Source: Streptomyces sp. V2I9 (GTDB taxonomy: Bacteria; Actinomycetota; Actinomycetes; Streptomycetales; Streptomycetaceae). From it: a stretch of DNA of 64,000 nucleotides. Shown here in pieces: positions 39,472 to 48,579 of this stretch (its first letter is position 1; every line of letters begins with the position of its first letter). Location: positions 3,326,001 to 3,390,000 of the forward strand of contig NZ_JAUSZJ010000002.1 in the NCBI RefSeq assembly GCF_030817475.1, given 5' to 3'. Position numbers and translations under genes: made by a program. Under the pieces are notes generated by a model. The model worked only from the letters and a program-made list of their open reading frames with translations, was not told where the DNA came from and did no database searches.

Positions 39472-39611
39472 GAGGGACTCTCCTGTCGATGCGCTGCGTG
39501 ACCGCGCAGGGATCTGTGGCGGGCGCCGGGGTGGGTGCCAGGGGGAATGCCGCCTCCCCCGAGCGTCCGTTAGCGTAGTGCTTCTCTGGCGCCTGATGAG
39601 ATAAGGGTACG

Positions 39612-40379
39612 TTGAGCAATTCTGCCGACTCCCCCGAAGGGCCGGGCCACCGCACCTCCGTGTGGGCGGCTCGGGGGCTCACCGCTGCGGTCTTCGCCCT
39701 GGCCGGACTGATTTTCGTCACCAGCGCCAACGCCGCCAAGGGCACCGATCTGCGCAGTGACTCCTCCCTGCTCAAGCTCTCCGACCTGATCCGGAACCGC
39801 AGCGAGAAGAACGGCGAGCTGAACGACGCGACCGCCGCTGTACGCGCGGAGATCGACGCCCTCGCCCAGCGCGACGACGGCTCCACCGAGGCCGAGGACG
39901 CCGAGCTGAAGGCCCTGGAGAAGGCCGCGGGGACCGCGAAGATCAGCGGCGACTCCGTGAGCGTGACCCTCGATGACGCGCCCCCCGACGCGACCGCCAA
40001 CCCCGGCTACCCCGAGTCCCAGCCCAACGACCTGGTCATCCACCAGCAGGACCTCCAGGCGGTGGTGAACGCGCTCTGGCAGGGCGGGGCGCGCGGGATC
40101 CAGGTGATGGACCAGCGGCTGATCTCCACCAGCGCGGTCCGCTGCGTGGGCAACACGCTGATCCTCCAGGGCCGCGTCTACTCCCCGCCCTACAAGGTCA
40201 CCGCGGTCGGCGACCCCGGCAAGCTCAAGCGGGCGCTCGACGACTCCTCCGCGATCCAGAACTACCTGCTGTACGTGAAGGCGTACGGGCTGGGCTGGAA
40301 AGTCGACGAGAACGAGGCGGTGACCCTCCCCGGATACTCCGGCACGGTGGACCTGCACCACGCGCGGCCTGTGGAGTGA
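39612..40379 (+). CDS. DUF881 family membrane-anchored protein
   Basis: 255 residues from a TTG with AAGGG just upstream. One N-terminal helix ([20 protein letters not shown]) is followed by a coiled segment ([20 protein letters not shown]) and the DUF881 domain ([61 protein letters not shown]). DUF881 proteins are commonly encoded near division and sortase genes in actinobacteria and in Bacillus near ftsZ. Function unresolved; probably envelope-associated. Confidence 0.9.
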   Translation: MSNSADSPEGPGHRTSVWAARGLTAAVFALAGLIFVTSANAAKGTDLRSDSSLLKLSDLIRNRSEKNGELNDATAAVRAEIDALAQRDDGSTEAEDAELKALEKAAGTAKISGDSVSVTLDDAPPDATANPGYPESQPNDLVIHQQDLQAVVNALWQGGARGIQVMDQRLISTSAVRCVGNTLILQGRVYSPPYKVTAVGDPGKLKRALDDSSAIQNYLLYVKAYGLGWKVDENEAVTLPGYSGTVDLHHARPVE

Positions 40380-40492
40380 GACCGGGCCGGGCTCCCCGGC
40401 CGGGCCGTGGCCGGTCCGGGGATTTCCACCGCTGACCCACGTCCGGGCCGCAGCCCTTTAGTCTGGGGCGGGCACCGAATGGAGGAAACAGC

Positions 40493-40681
40493 ATGTACGG
40501 CTGGATCTGGCGGCATCTGCCGGGCAACGCGTGGGTGCGGGGCTTCATCTCGCTCGTGCTGATCCTGGCGGTCGTCTACGTGCTGTTCCAGTACGTGTTC
40601 CCGTGGGCGGAACCGCTGCTTCCGTTCGGTGACGTGACCGTCGACGGCCAGAGCGCCGATGGAGCAGGAGCCGCCCGATGA
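40493..40681 (+). CDS. Small single-helix membrane protein
   Basis: 62 residues with a strong ribosome site (GGAGGAAACAGC then ATG). N-terminal WIWRHLPGNAWVRGFISLVL and the helix VLILAVVYVLFQYVFPWAEP. The stop overlaps the pabA-like start, so it is operonic with the amidotransferase and probably the sortases. Homologous small proteins occupy the same place in other Streptomyces. Function unknown. Confidence 0.8.
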   Translation: MYGWIWRHLPGNAWVRGFISLVLILAVVYVLFQYVFPWAEPLLPFGDVTVDGQSADGAGAAR

Positions 40682-41316
40682 GCGCACGCGTCCTCGTCGT
40701 GGACAACTACGACAGCTTCGTCTTCAACCTCGTCCAGTACCTCTACCAACTCGGTGCCGAGTGCGAGGTGCTGCGCAACGACGAGGTGACCACCGCCCAC
40801 GCCCGGGACGGGTTCGACGGCGTCCTGCTGTCGCCCGGCCCCGGCACGCCCGAACAGGCGGGCGTCTGCGTCGAGATGGTGCGCCACTGCGCGGACACCG
40901 GCGTTCCGGTCTTCGGCGTCTGCCTCGGGATGCAGTCGATGGCCGTCGCGTACGGCGGTGTGGTCGACCGGGCCCCCGAACTGCTGCACGGCAAGACGTC
41001 CCCGGTGACCCACGAGGGCAAGGGCGTGTTCGCCGGGCTGCCGTCCCCGTTCACCGCCACGCGCTACCACTCGCTCGCCGCCGAACCCGGCGCGCTGCCT
41101 CCGGAGCTGGAGGTCACCGCCCGCACGGCGGACGGCATCATCATGGGGCTGCGCCACCGCGACCGGCCGGTGGAGGGTGTGCAGTTCCACCCCGAGTCGG
41201 TGCTCACCGAACACGGCCACCTGATGCTCGCCAACTGGCTGGAGCAGTGCGGGGACCAGGGAGCCGTCGCACGGTCGGCCGGACTCGCGCCGGTGGTGGG
41301 CAAGGCCGTCGCGTGA
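40678..41316 (+). CDS. pabA: Aminodeoxychorismate/anthranilate synthase component II
   Basis: 212 residues, class I glutamine amidotransferase. Opens VLVVDNYDSFVFNLVQYL; oxyanion motif LSPGPGTPEQAG; catalytic Cys82 in FGVCLGMQ; catalytic His171 and Glu173 in VQFHPES. It supplies ammonia from glutamine for 4-amino-4-deoxychorismate (folate) or anthranilate (Trp). Sequence alone does not separate PabA from TrpG; there is no component I nearby. Translationally coupled to the sortase gene downstream (GTGA overlap). Confidence 0.93.
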   Translation: MSARVLVVDNYDSFVFNLVQYLYQLGAECEVLRNDEVTTAHARDGFDGVLLSPGPGTPEQAGVCVEMVRHCADTGVPVFGVCLGMQSMAVAYGGVVDRAPELLHGKTSPVTHEGKGVFAGLPSPFTATRYHSLAAEPGALPPELEVTARTADGIIMGLRHRDRPVEGVQFHPESVLTEHGHLMLANWLEQCGDQGAVARSAGLAPVVGKAVA

Positions 41317-42659
41317 CCGGGGGCCGCCCCGGACACGGCGCCGGACCGGAGGACCCCTCCACGCACGAGGCGTACGGGGCCGACGGCGCGTCCGGAGCGG
41401 CAGTGGACGGCCTCGCGGACCCGCGCAACGCTCCGCTGCCCGGCGGGCACACCTCGCCGTGGTTCCGGGCGGACAACATTCCGGCCGCGGAACCGGCGTA
41501 CGAGGCCGGATACGTACCCTCTCCGGGCCCTCAGGAGCCCCGGGGGGCCCCGAACGAGTGGTATGACCCCGCCGGGTACCAGCGGGACTGGTACGGGCCT
41601 CAGGAGCCCTCCGCGCGCATGGCTCCGGAGGTTCCGGCACCGCTGCCCCCCACGGTTCCGGCGGGTGCCGGGTCCCCGGCGGTCCCGGTCGAGGGACGGG
41701 CCCCGGCTCCGGATTTCTCCGCCGGGCCCCGTACCGACGTCCTCGACGCCGTCCACGCGGTCCCTGCCGACGACGCGGGGCCCCGCACCGAGGTGCTCGC
41801 CCCCGTCCCGGACGGGCCCGCCCCTTCCTCCGGCCCGCCATCGGCCACCGGCGGGCGGGCCGAGCGGCGCCGGGCGGCCAAGGCGCGCGGGCGGCGGCGC
41901 CAGGGCCCGGCCCCGGAGCGGGACGTCCCGGCCTCGGCGGCCCCGTTGTCCCGGATCGAGGCGCGGCGCGCGGCACGGGCGGCGAAGGACAGCCCGGCGG
42001 TCGTCGCCAGCCGGCTGGTCGGCGAGACGTTCATCTCGCTGGGTGTCCTGATGCTCCTGTTCGTCACCTACCAGCTCTGGTGGACCAACATCAGGGCCGA
42101 GCAGATCGCCGGCAAGGAGACCAGCCGGATCCAGGACGAATGGGCCGCCGGCGACCGCAGGCCCGGAGTGTTCGCGCCCGGCGAGGGCTTCGCGATCATG
42201 CACATCCCCAAGCTCGACGTCGTCGCCCCCATCGCCGAGGGCATCGACAAGGAGAAGGTCCTCGACCGGGGGATGATCGGCCACTACGGCGAGGGCAAGC
42301 TCAAGACGGCCATGCCCTCCGACAAGCAGGGCAACTTCGCCGTGGCGGGCCACCGCAACACCCACGGCGAACCGTTCCGCTACGTCAACAAGCTCAACCC
42401 CGGTGACCCGATCGTGGTCGAGACGCGGGACGCGTACTACACGTACGAGATGGCCGCCATCCTCCCGCAGACCTCGCCGTCGAACATCTCCGTGATCGAG
42501 CCGGTGCCGGTCGGTTCGGGCTTCGAGAAGCCCGGCAGGTACCTCACCCTGACGACCTGTACTCCGGAATTCACGAGTACGTACCGGATGATCGTCTGGG
42601 GCAAGATGGTCGACGAACGGCCGCGCAGCGAGGGGAAGCCCGACGCGCTCGTCGGCTGA
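41313..42659 (+). CDS. srtE1: Class E sortase, large form
   Basis: 448 residues. The first ~230 are a disordered Pro/Gly/Arg-rich cytoplasmic extension. One helix follows (LVGETFISLGVLMLLFVTYQ, then LWWTN) and then the sortase barrel. Catalytic triad visible: His347 (VAGHRNTHGEPF), Cys416 (LTLTTCTPEF) and Arg425 (STYRMIVW). Class E sortases of actinobacteria attach LAxTG proteins, such as Streptomyces chaplins, to peptidoglycan. No sorting signal appears in proteins of this window. Symbol from synteny with S. coelicolor srtE1-srtE2. Confidence 0.92.
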   Translation: MTGGRPGHGAGPEDPSTHEAYGADGASGAAVDGLADPRNAPLPGGHTSPWFRADNIPAAEPAYEAGYVPSPGPQEPRGAPNEWYDPAGYQRDWYGPQEPSARMAPEVPAPLPPTVPAGAGSPAVPVEGRAPAPDFSAGPRTDVLDAVHAVPADDAGPRTEVLAPVPDGPAPSSGPPSATGGRAERRRAAKARGRRRQGPAPERDVPASAAPLSRIEARRAARAAKDSPAVVASRLVGETFISLGVLMLLFVTYQLWWTNIRAEQIAGKETSRIQDEWAAGDRRPGVFAPGEGFAIMHIPKLDVVAPIAEGIDKEKVLDRGMIGHYGEGKLKTAMPSDKQGNFAVAGHRNTHGEPFRYVNKLNPGDPIVVETRDAYYTYEMAAILPQTSPSNISVIEPVPVGSGFEKPGRYLTLTTCTPEFTSTYRMIVWGKMVDERPRSEGKPDALVG

Positions 42660-42684
42660 ACAACCTCACGACAGGGACGGTGCG

Positions 42685-43416
42685 GTGGCAGCGAGGACCG
42701 AGCACGACGAGCGGACCGACACGTCCGCGTCCCCGCCTCCGACCCCGGCACGCCGCCACCCCGTCGCGACGGCCGTCGGCGTCTTCGGCGAACTGCTGAT
42801 CACCGCAGGGCTGGTGCTCGCCCTGTTCGTCGCGTACTCCCTGTGGTGGACCAACGTGCTCGCCGACCGCGAGGCCGACAAGCAGGGCGACACGGTCCGC
42901 GGCAGATGGGCGGGCGGGCCGGGCGTGCTGGACACCAAGAACGGCATCGGGTTCCTGCACGTGCCCGCCATGGAGAACGGTGAAGTGCTGGTCAAGAAGG
43001 GCACCGACCCCGAGACCCTGAACAACGGCATCGCCGGCTACTACACGGACCCGGTGAAGTCGGCTCTCCCCTGGGACGACGAGGGCAACTTCACGCTGGC
43101 CGCGCACCGCGACGGGCACGGCGCGAAGTTCCACAACATCCACAAGCTCAGGAACGGTGACGCGGTCGTCTTCGAGACCAAGGACACCTGGTACGTCTAC
43201 AAGGTCTACAAGACGCTCCCCGAGACCTCGAAGTTCAACGTCGACGTGATCCAGCCGGTCCCGGAGGAGTCGGGCGTCGACAAGCCCGGCCGCTACATCA
43301 CGCTGACGACCTGCACCCCGGTCTACACCTCGAAGTACCGGTACGTCGTGTGGGGCGAGCTGGAGCGTACGGAGAAGGTCGACAAGGACCGCACGAAGCC
43401 GGCCGAGCTGCGCTGA
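42685..43416 (+). CDS. srtE2: Class E sortase, short form
   Basis: 243 residues, GTG start 25 bp after the first sortase. N-terminal ~30 residues, one helix (GVFGELLITAGLVLALFVAY, then SLWWTN), then the barrel with His141 (LAAHRDGHGAKF), Cys210 (LTTCTPVY) and Arg219 (SKYRYVVWG). Closely related to srtE1 over the barrel, so likely a tandem duplication. Its 3' end shows a 29-bp-period imperfect duplication across the stop codon (43405-43455). Confidence 0.92.
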   Translation: MAARTEHDERTDTSASPPPTPARRHPVATAVGVFGELLITAGLVLALFVAYSLWWTNVLADREADKQGDTVRGRWAGGPGVLDTKNGIGFLHVPAMENGEVLVKKGTDPETLNNGIAGYYTDPVKSALPWDDEGNFTLAAHRDGHGAKFHNIHKLRNGDAVVFETKDTWYVYKVYKTLPETSKFNVDVIQPVPEESGVDKPGRYITLTTCTPVYTSKYRYVVWGELERTEKVDKDRTKPAELR

Positions 43417-43471
43417 GTGCGTCTACCCGCACCGAGCTGTGCTGAGTGCGCGTACGCGCTCACGTACGCGG

Positions 43472-43511
43472 GAAGGGCCCCGGTCACCACGATGGTTGAC
43501 CAGGGCCCTTC
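43472..43511. terminator. Bidirectional terminator between srtE2 and pknB
   Basis: Nine-bp outer stem GAAGGGCCC / GGGCCCTTC, one mismatch, then GGTCA / TGACC inner stem. Lies between convergent genes. Confidence 0.75.
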
Positions 43512-43538
43512 GCCGTACGGGGTGGGGCGGGCGGTGGT

Positions 43539-45530
43539 TCAGTCGTCGCCCATGCCTCCGAAGAGGCCACCGCCTCCGTCGCCTCCGCCGCCCTCGATGG
43601 TCACGAGCATGACGGTGCTGCCCTTGGCCGCCTGGGTGTTCGGTCCGGGGTTGCTGGTGATCACCTTGGCGTTCGGCTTGTCGACCGAACCCGGAGCGAG
43701 CTGGACCACGAAGCCGAGCCCTTCGAGCTGGCCCTTGGCGTCCTGGTACGACTTGCCGACGATGTCACCGGGGATCTGGACCTGTTCCGGCTGGGCCGGT
43801 CCCTTGGAGACCTTGAGGACGATCTGCACGTCCTTGCCCTGCTTGCTCGGGCCCGTCGGGGTCTGCTCGATGACCTCCCCCGCCGGCTTGTCCGAGTCCA
43901 CATCGGTCCGCGAGACGTTGGTGAAGCCGATGCCCAGAAGCTGCTGCTGCGCAGCCTCGAACGTGCGGGTCCGCATGTCGGGCAGGTCGAGCGTGGCCTG
44001 GACGGCCACGGTGATGGTGACCTCGGACTCCTCCTCGGCCTGTTCGCCGCCCTTGGGGTCCTGCTTGATCACCGTCCCCTCGGCCTTCTCGGACTCCGCC
44101 GTGGTGACGTTGACCGTGAAGCCCTTCTTCTCCAGCTCCTCGCGGGCACCGTCCTCGGACTTCTCCATGACATTGGGCACTTCGACCGTCGGCGCACCGG
44201 TGGAGACGACGACCGTGACGGTGCCGTCCTTGTCCATCATGGCGTCGGCCGACGGGTCCTGCGAGCAGATCTGGCCCTTCTCCTGCTGCTCGCACGGCTC
44301 CTCGGCGCCCTTCTTCACGGTGACGCCGGTTCTCGCCGCGAGCGTCTCCGCCTCCTGGAGCGTGGAACCCACCAGGTTCGGGGCCTTGACCTGGTTGTCG
44401 CCCTCGGTGTCGGCGAAGACCACCCGGCCGATCAGGATCGCGCCGATGAGGACCAGGATGCCCGCGACGACCAGGAGGATCGTCGAGGTGTTGCTCTTCT
44501 TCTGCTGGCGCCGGCGGGCTCCGCGGTCGTCGTAGCCGTAGCCGCCGTCGTCCGGGTTGACCGGGGGCAGCATCGAGGTCTGCGCGTGGTTCGGGTCGGT
44601 CGGGCGCAGGGCGGCGGTCGGCTGGTCGGTGTTGTAGCCGTCGTAGCCCCCGTACCCCGCGGCGCCCATCGCCGCGGTGGCCGCGACCGGCTGGCCGTCG
44701 AGGCACGCCTCGATGTCGGCGCGCATCTCGTCGGCGGACTGGTAGCGGTAGTCCGGGTCCTTGGTGAGCGCCTTCAGCACGATCGCGTCCATCTCGGGCG
44801 TGATCTCGGGGTCGAAGTTGCTCGGTGGCTGCGGCTCCTCGCGGACGTGCTGGTAGGCCACCGCGACCGGCGAGTCCCCGACGAACGGGGGGCGCACGGC
44901 GAGCAGCTCGTACAGCAGGCAGCCCGTGGAGTACAGGTCGGAACGCGCGTCCACCTGCTCGCCCTTGGCCTGCTCCGGGGAGAGGTACTGGGCGGTGCCG
45001 ATGACCGCGGCGGTCTGCGTCATCGTCATCCCGGAGTCGCCCATGGCGCGGGCGATGCCGAAGTCCATGACCTTGACCTGGCCGGTGCGCGTCAGCATGA
45101 CGTTCGCCGGCTTGATGTCGCGGTGGACGATCTGGGCGCGGTGCGAGTACTCCAGGGCCTGGAGGATGCCGACCGTCATCTCCAGCGTGCGCTCGGGAAG
45201 CAGCCTGCGACCGGAGTGCAGCAGCTCCCTCAGCGTCGACCCGTCGACGTACTCCATCACGATGTACGGGATGGAGACCCCGTCGACGTAGTCCTCGCCG
45301 GTGTCGTACACGGCGACGATCGCGGGGTGGTTGAGCGAGGCGGCCGACTGGGCCTCTCGGCGGAACCGGGCCTGGAACGACGGGTCGCGGGCCAGATCGG
45401 CCCGGAGCGTCTTCACAGCTACGGTGCGGCCGAGCCGGGTGTCGTGCGCGAGGTAGACCTCGGCCATGCCACCACGGCCGAGCACCGAGCCCAGCTCGTA
45501 CCGGCCGCCGAGGCGACGCGGCTCTTCCAT
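43539..45530 (-). CDS. pknB: PASTA-domain Ser/Thr protein kinase PknB
   Basis: 663 residues from the ATG at 45530. Kinase (~10-275): GRGGMAEVYLA loop, Lys40 in VAVKTL, HRDIKPANVM, DFGIAR and SPEQAKGE. One membrane helix (STILLVVAGILVLIGAILIG) is followed by four extracellular PASTA repeats, each with a V-P-N/L-x-G or V-P-D-type start, which bind muropeptides or lipid II. Last gene of the fhaA-fhaB-pstP-ftsW/rodA-pbpA-pknB operon, in the same order as in Mycobacterium. Expected to control peptidoglycan synthesis and MurJ through FhaA. A Gly/Asp tail ends the protein. Confidence 0.96.
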   Translation of the reverse strand: MEEPRRLGGRYELGSVLGRGGMAEVYLAHDTRLGRTVAVKTLRADLARDPSFQARFRREAQSAASLNHPAIVAVYDTGEDYVDGVSIPYIVMEYVDGSTLRELLHSGRRLLPERTLEMTVGILQALEYSHRAQIVHRDIKPANVMLTRTGQVKVMDFGIARAMGDSGMTMTQTAAVIGTAQYLSPEQAKGEQVDARSDLYSTGCLLYELLAVRPPFVGDSPVAVAYQHVREEPQPPSNFDPEITPEMDAIVLKALTKDPDYRYQSADEMRADIEACLDGQPVAATAAMGAAGYGGYDGYNTDQPTAALRPTDPNHAQTSMLPPVNPDDGGYGYDDRGARRRQQKKSNTSTILLVVAGILVLIGAILIGRVVFADTEGDNQVKAPNLVGSTLQEAETLAARTGVTVKKGAEEPCEQQEKGQICSQDPSADAMMDKDGTVTVVVSTGAPTVEVPNVMEKSEDGAREELEKKGFTVNVTTAESEKAEGTVIKQDPKGGEQAEEESEVTITVAVQATLDLPDMRTRTFEAAQQQLLGIGFTNVSRTDVDSDKPAGEVIEQTPTGPSKQGKDVQIVLKVSKGPAQPEQVQIPGDIVGKSYQDAKGQLEGLGFVVQLAPGSVDKPNAKVITSNPGPNTQAAKGSTVMLVTIEGGGGDGGGGLFGGMGDD

Positions 45531-45702
45531 AACTGTTCCAGCCCTCTCCGTCAGTCCCGACCGCACCCGTGTGTGGTCCGCGGCGGTGCGCTGTTCGCGC
45601 ATACGCTACCGGGCACGGGTGAAGTGATCAGCCCGCACCCGGCAACCCGATATCCGACCGGTATCCGATGTCCGGTATGACGGGCGGCCGCCGTGACAGG
45701 TC

Positions 45703-47160
45703 TCACTTCCCGCTGTCGATGACCGCCTTCATCACGTCGCGCGCGATGGGGGCGGCCAGTCCGCCACCGGAGATGTCGTCCCGGTTGGCGTTGCCGTCCT
45801 CGACCACGACGGCGACGGCGACCGGGGAGCCGTTGTCGGTCTTCGCGTACGAGATGAACCAGGCGTAGGGCTTCTCGCTGTTGTTCAGACCGTGCTGTGC
45901 TGTACCGGTCTTGCCGCCCACTGTGACGCCGGGGATCCGTGCGTTGGTTCCCGTGCCGTCCTTGACGACGGTCTCCATCATCTGCTGGATCTTCTGGGCG
46001 TTCTCACCGGAGAGCGCGCGGCTGAGTTCCTCGGGCTCGTGGGTGTAGACGGGGTCCAGGTTGGGGGTCTGGCGCTCGGCGACCATGTACGGCTGCATCA
46101 GCTTGCCGTCGTTGGCGATCGCGGAGGCCACCATGGCCATCTGGAGCGGCGTGGTCCGGTTGGACGCCTGGCCGATGCCGGCCATGGCGTTCTGCGGCTT
46201 GTTGTCCTCGGGGTAGACGCTCGCGTCGGCGCGGACGGGCGTGAAGACTTCCTTGTTGAAGCCGAACTTGTCCGTCTGCTCGATCATCTTCTTGTTGCCG
46301 AGGTCGTCGCTCATCTTCCCGAAGACGGTGTTGCACGACACCCGCAGGGCCTCCCGCAGCGAGGCGTTCTCGCAGGGGATGTTCCCCTCGTTCCTGAGCT
46401 GCGTGGTGGACTGGGGCAGCGTCCAGGGCAGCGGGGACTCCGTCTTGGCGTCGATGTCGTCGTAGAGCCCGTTCTCCAGGGCCGCGGCGGCGGTGACGAC
46501 CTTGAAGGTGGAGCCCGGGGGGTAGGTCTCGCGCAAGGCCCGGTTGAGCATCGGCTTGTCCTTGTCCCGCAGGAGCTTCTGCCGGGCGGCGGCGTCCTTG
46601 TCGGAGTTGCCCGCGAACACCGAGGGGTCGTACGAGGGGGTGCTCGCCAGCGCCAGGATGGCGCCGGTCTTCGGATCGAGGGCGACGACGGCGCCCTTCT
46701 TCTCACCGAGGCCCTTGAAGGCCGCCCTCTGGGCGTCGCCGTTCAGGGTGGTGACGACGTTGCCGCCCTGCTTCTTCTCGCCGGTGAACATGGAGAGGGT
46801 GCGGTTGAAGAACAGCTGGTCGTCGTTGCCGGTGAGGATGCCGTCCTCCAGCTTCTCCAGCTGCGAGGAGTCGAACGCCTGCGAGGAGTAGCCGGTGACG
46901 GGGGCCCACAGGGGCCCGTTCTTCCAGACCCGCTTGTACCTGAAGTCGCTGTCCTCGGTCTCGACGGACCCGGTGACCGCCTTGCCGTCCACGATGATGT
47001 CGCCCCGCTCGTGGGCGTACCGCTCGATCCGGATGCGGCGGTTCTCCTCCCGGCCGGTGAGCTCGTCGGCCCGGACGTACTGGATCCAGTTGTCCCGGAC
47101 GAGGAGGGCGAGCATCAGGAGGCCGCAGAAGATCGCGACCCGGCGCAGCGGCTTGTTCAC
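45703..47160 (-). CDS. pbpA: Class B penicillin-binding protein (PbpA-type transpeptidase)
   Basis: 485 residues. One N-terminal helix (VAIFCGLLMLALLVRDNW), a non-catalytic dimerisation domain, then the transpeptidase with Ser217-x-x-Lys220 (GSTFK), Ser275-Cys-Asn277 and Lys417-Thr-Gly-Thr. Cross-links peptidoglycan as partner of the SEDS glycosyltransferase encoded immediately upstream (4-bp overlap at 47157-47160). 172 bp separate it from pknB. Confidence 0.95.
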   Translation of the reverse strand: MNKPLRRVAIFCGLLMLALLVRDNWIQYVRADELTGREENRRIRIERYAHERGDIIVDGKAVTGSVETEDSDFRYKRVWKNGPLWAPVTGYSSQAFDSSQLEKLEDGILTGNDDQLFFNRTLSMFTGEKKQGGNVVTTLNGDAQRAAFKGLGEKKGAVVALDPKTGAILALASTPSYDPSVFAGNSDKDAAARQKLLRDKDKPMLNRALRETYPPGSTFKVVTAAAALENGLYDDIDAKTESPLPWTLPQSTTQLRNEGNIPCENASLREALRVSCNTVFGKMSDDLGNKKMIEQTDKFGFNKEVFTPVRADASVYPEDNKPQNAMAGIGQASNRTTPLQMAMVASAIANDGKLMQPYMVAERQTPNLDPVYTHEPEELSRALSGENAQKIQQMMETVVKDGTGTNARIPGVTVGGKTGTAQHGLNNSEKPYAWFISYAKTDNGSPVAVAVVVEDGNANRDDISGGGLAAPIARDVMKAVIDSGK

Positions 47161-48557
47161 GGACGGACCACCTGGGTCATCTCGGCGTCGGTCGAGGGCG
47201 CGGGAGCCGGCGCGGGGCGGCGGGCTGTGTCGCTGATCCGGATGAGGATGCCGATCAGGGCCCAGTTGGCGATGACCGACGAACCACCGGCCGCGAGGAA
47301 CGGCATCGTCATACCGGTGAGCGGGATGAGCCCCATGACACCGCCGGCGACGACGAAGACCTGGATGGCGAAGGCTCCGGAGAGGCCGATGGCCAGCAGC
47401 TTGCCGAAGGGGTCGCGGGCGGCCAGCGCGGTGCGTACACCGCGCTCGACGATCAGTCCGTACAGCAGGAGGAACGCCATCACGCCGGCGAGCCCCAGTT
47501 CCTCGCCGACGGTGGCGAGGATGAAGTCGGTGTTGGCCGCGAAGAGGATGAGGTCGGAGTTGCCCTGGCCGAGGCCCGTGCCGAGCGTGCCGCCGGAGCC
47601 GAACGACATCAGCACCTGGGCCATCTGCTCACTGGCGGCGTGCGTGCCCCAGCCCGCGAAGGGGTCGAGCCAGGCGGTCACGCGGTCCTGCACGTGCGGT
47701 TCGAACGAGGCCACGCCGACCGCGCCCACGGCCGACATGGTCAGGCCGAAGACGATCCAGCTGGTGCGCTCGGTCGCCACGTAGAGCATGACGACGAACA
47801 TGCCGAAGAAGAGGAGCGAGGTGCCGAGGTCGGTCTCGAAGACGAGGATCAGGATCGACATCGCCCAGATGGCCAGGATCGGGCCGAGGTCCCGGCCGCG
47901 GGGCAGGTACATGCCCATGAAGCGGCGGCTGGCCAGGGCCAGGGCGTCGCGCTTCACCATCAGGTAGCCGGAGAAGAAGACCGCGATGACGATCTTCGCG
48001 AACTCACCGGGCTGGATGGATCCGATACCGGGGATGGTGATCCAGATCTTCGCGCCGAACTGGGCCGGGAAGAACATGGGCAGGATCAGCAGGATCAGCG
48101 CCACCACCATGGAGATGTAGGTGTAGCGCTGGAGGATGCGGTGGTCCTTGAGCAGGAGCAGCACCCCGATGAACAGGGCCACGCCCATCGCGGAGAAGAT
48201 CAGCTGCTTGGAGGCGGCGGGCGCGAAGCTGGGGAGCCGCGCCAGCCGTTCCGACTGGTCCAGGCGCCAGATCAGCGCCAGGCCCAGGCCGTTGAGCAGG
48301 GTGGCCAGGGGCAGGAGCAGCGGATCGGCGTACTTGGCGAACCTGCGCACCACGAGGTGGGCGACGCCGCCGAGCAGGGCGAGCCCCGCTCCGTAGCCGA
48401 GCATGCCCGCGGGCAGTTCGCCGTTGAGGGCGAGGCCCACGTTGGCGTAGGCGAACACCGAGATGGCGACGGCGAAGACGACGAGCGCCAGCTCGGTGTT
48501 GCGGCGGCTCGGTGCGTCGATCGCGCCGATGGTGGTCGTGTTGGTGACAACGCTCAT
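47157..48557 (-). CDS. SEDS family glycosyltransferase FtsW/RodA
   Basis: 466 residues with about 12 membrane helices and SEDS signatures: SIQPGEFAKIVIAVFFSGYL, then GSGGTLGTGLGQGNSDLILF and TDFILATVGEELGL, and IPLTGMTMPFLAAGGSSVIA. Polymerises lipid II glycan strands with the paired PBP. By position it matches RodA of Mycobacterium; sequence alone does not decide between FtsW and RodA. Lies 22 bp after pstP. Confidence 0.93.
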   Translation of the reverse strand: MSVVTNTTTIGAIDAPSRRNTELALVVFAVAISVFAYANVGLALNGELPAGMLGYGAGLALLGGVAHLVVRRFAKYADPLLLPLATLLNGLGLALIWRLDQSERLARLPSFAPAASKQLIFSAMGVALFIGVLLLLKDHRILQRYTYISMVVALILLILPMFFPAQFGAKIWITIPGIGSIQPGEFAKIVIAVFFSGYLMVKRDALALASRRFMGMYLPRGRDLGPILAIWAMSILILVFETDLGTSLLFFGMFVVMLYVATERTSWIVFGLTMSAVGAVGVASFEPHVQDRVTAWLDPFAGWGTHAASEQMAQVLMSFGSGGTLGTGLGQGNSDLILFAANTDFILATVGEELGLAGVMAFLLLYGLIVERGVRTALAARDPFGKLLAIGLSGAFAIQVFVVAGGVMGLIPLTGMTMPFLAAGGSSVIANWALIGILIRISDTARRPAPAPAPSTDAEMTQVVRP

Positions 48558-48579
48558 GGTGCTGAAGGCCCCCTACGGC

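Noticed and set aside
39543..39571. GGAAT ... GTT upstream of the DUF881 gene as a SigR promoter
   Set aside because: Spacer is 20 bp rather than 18, and the genes are not typical thiol-stress targets.
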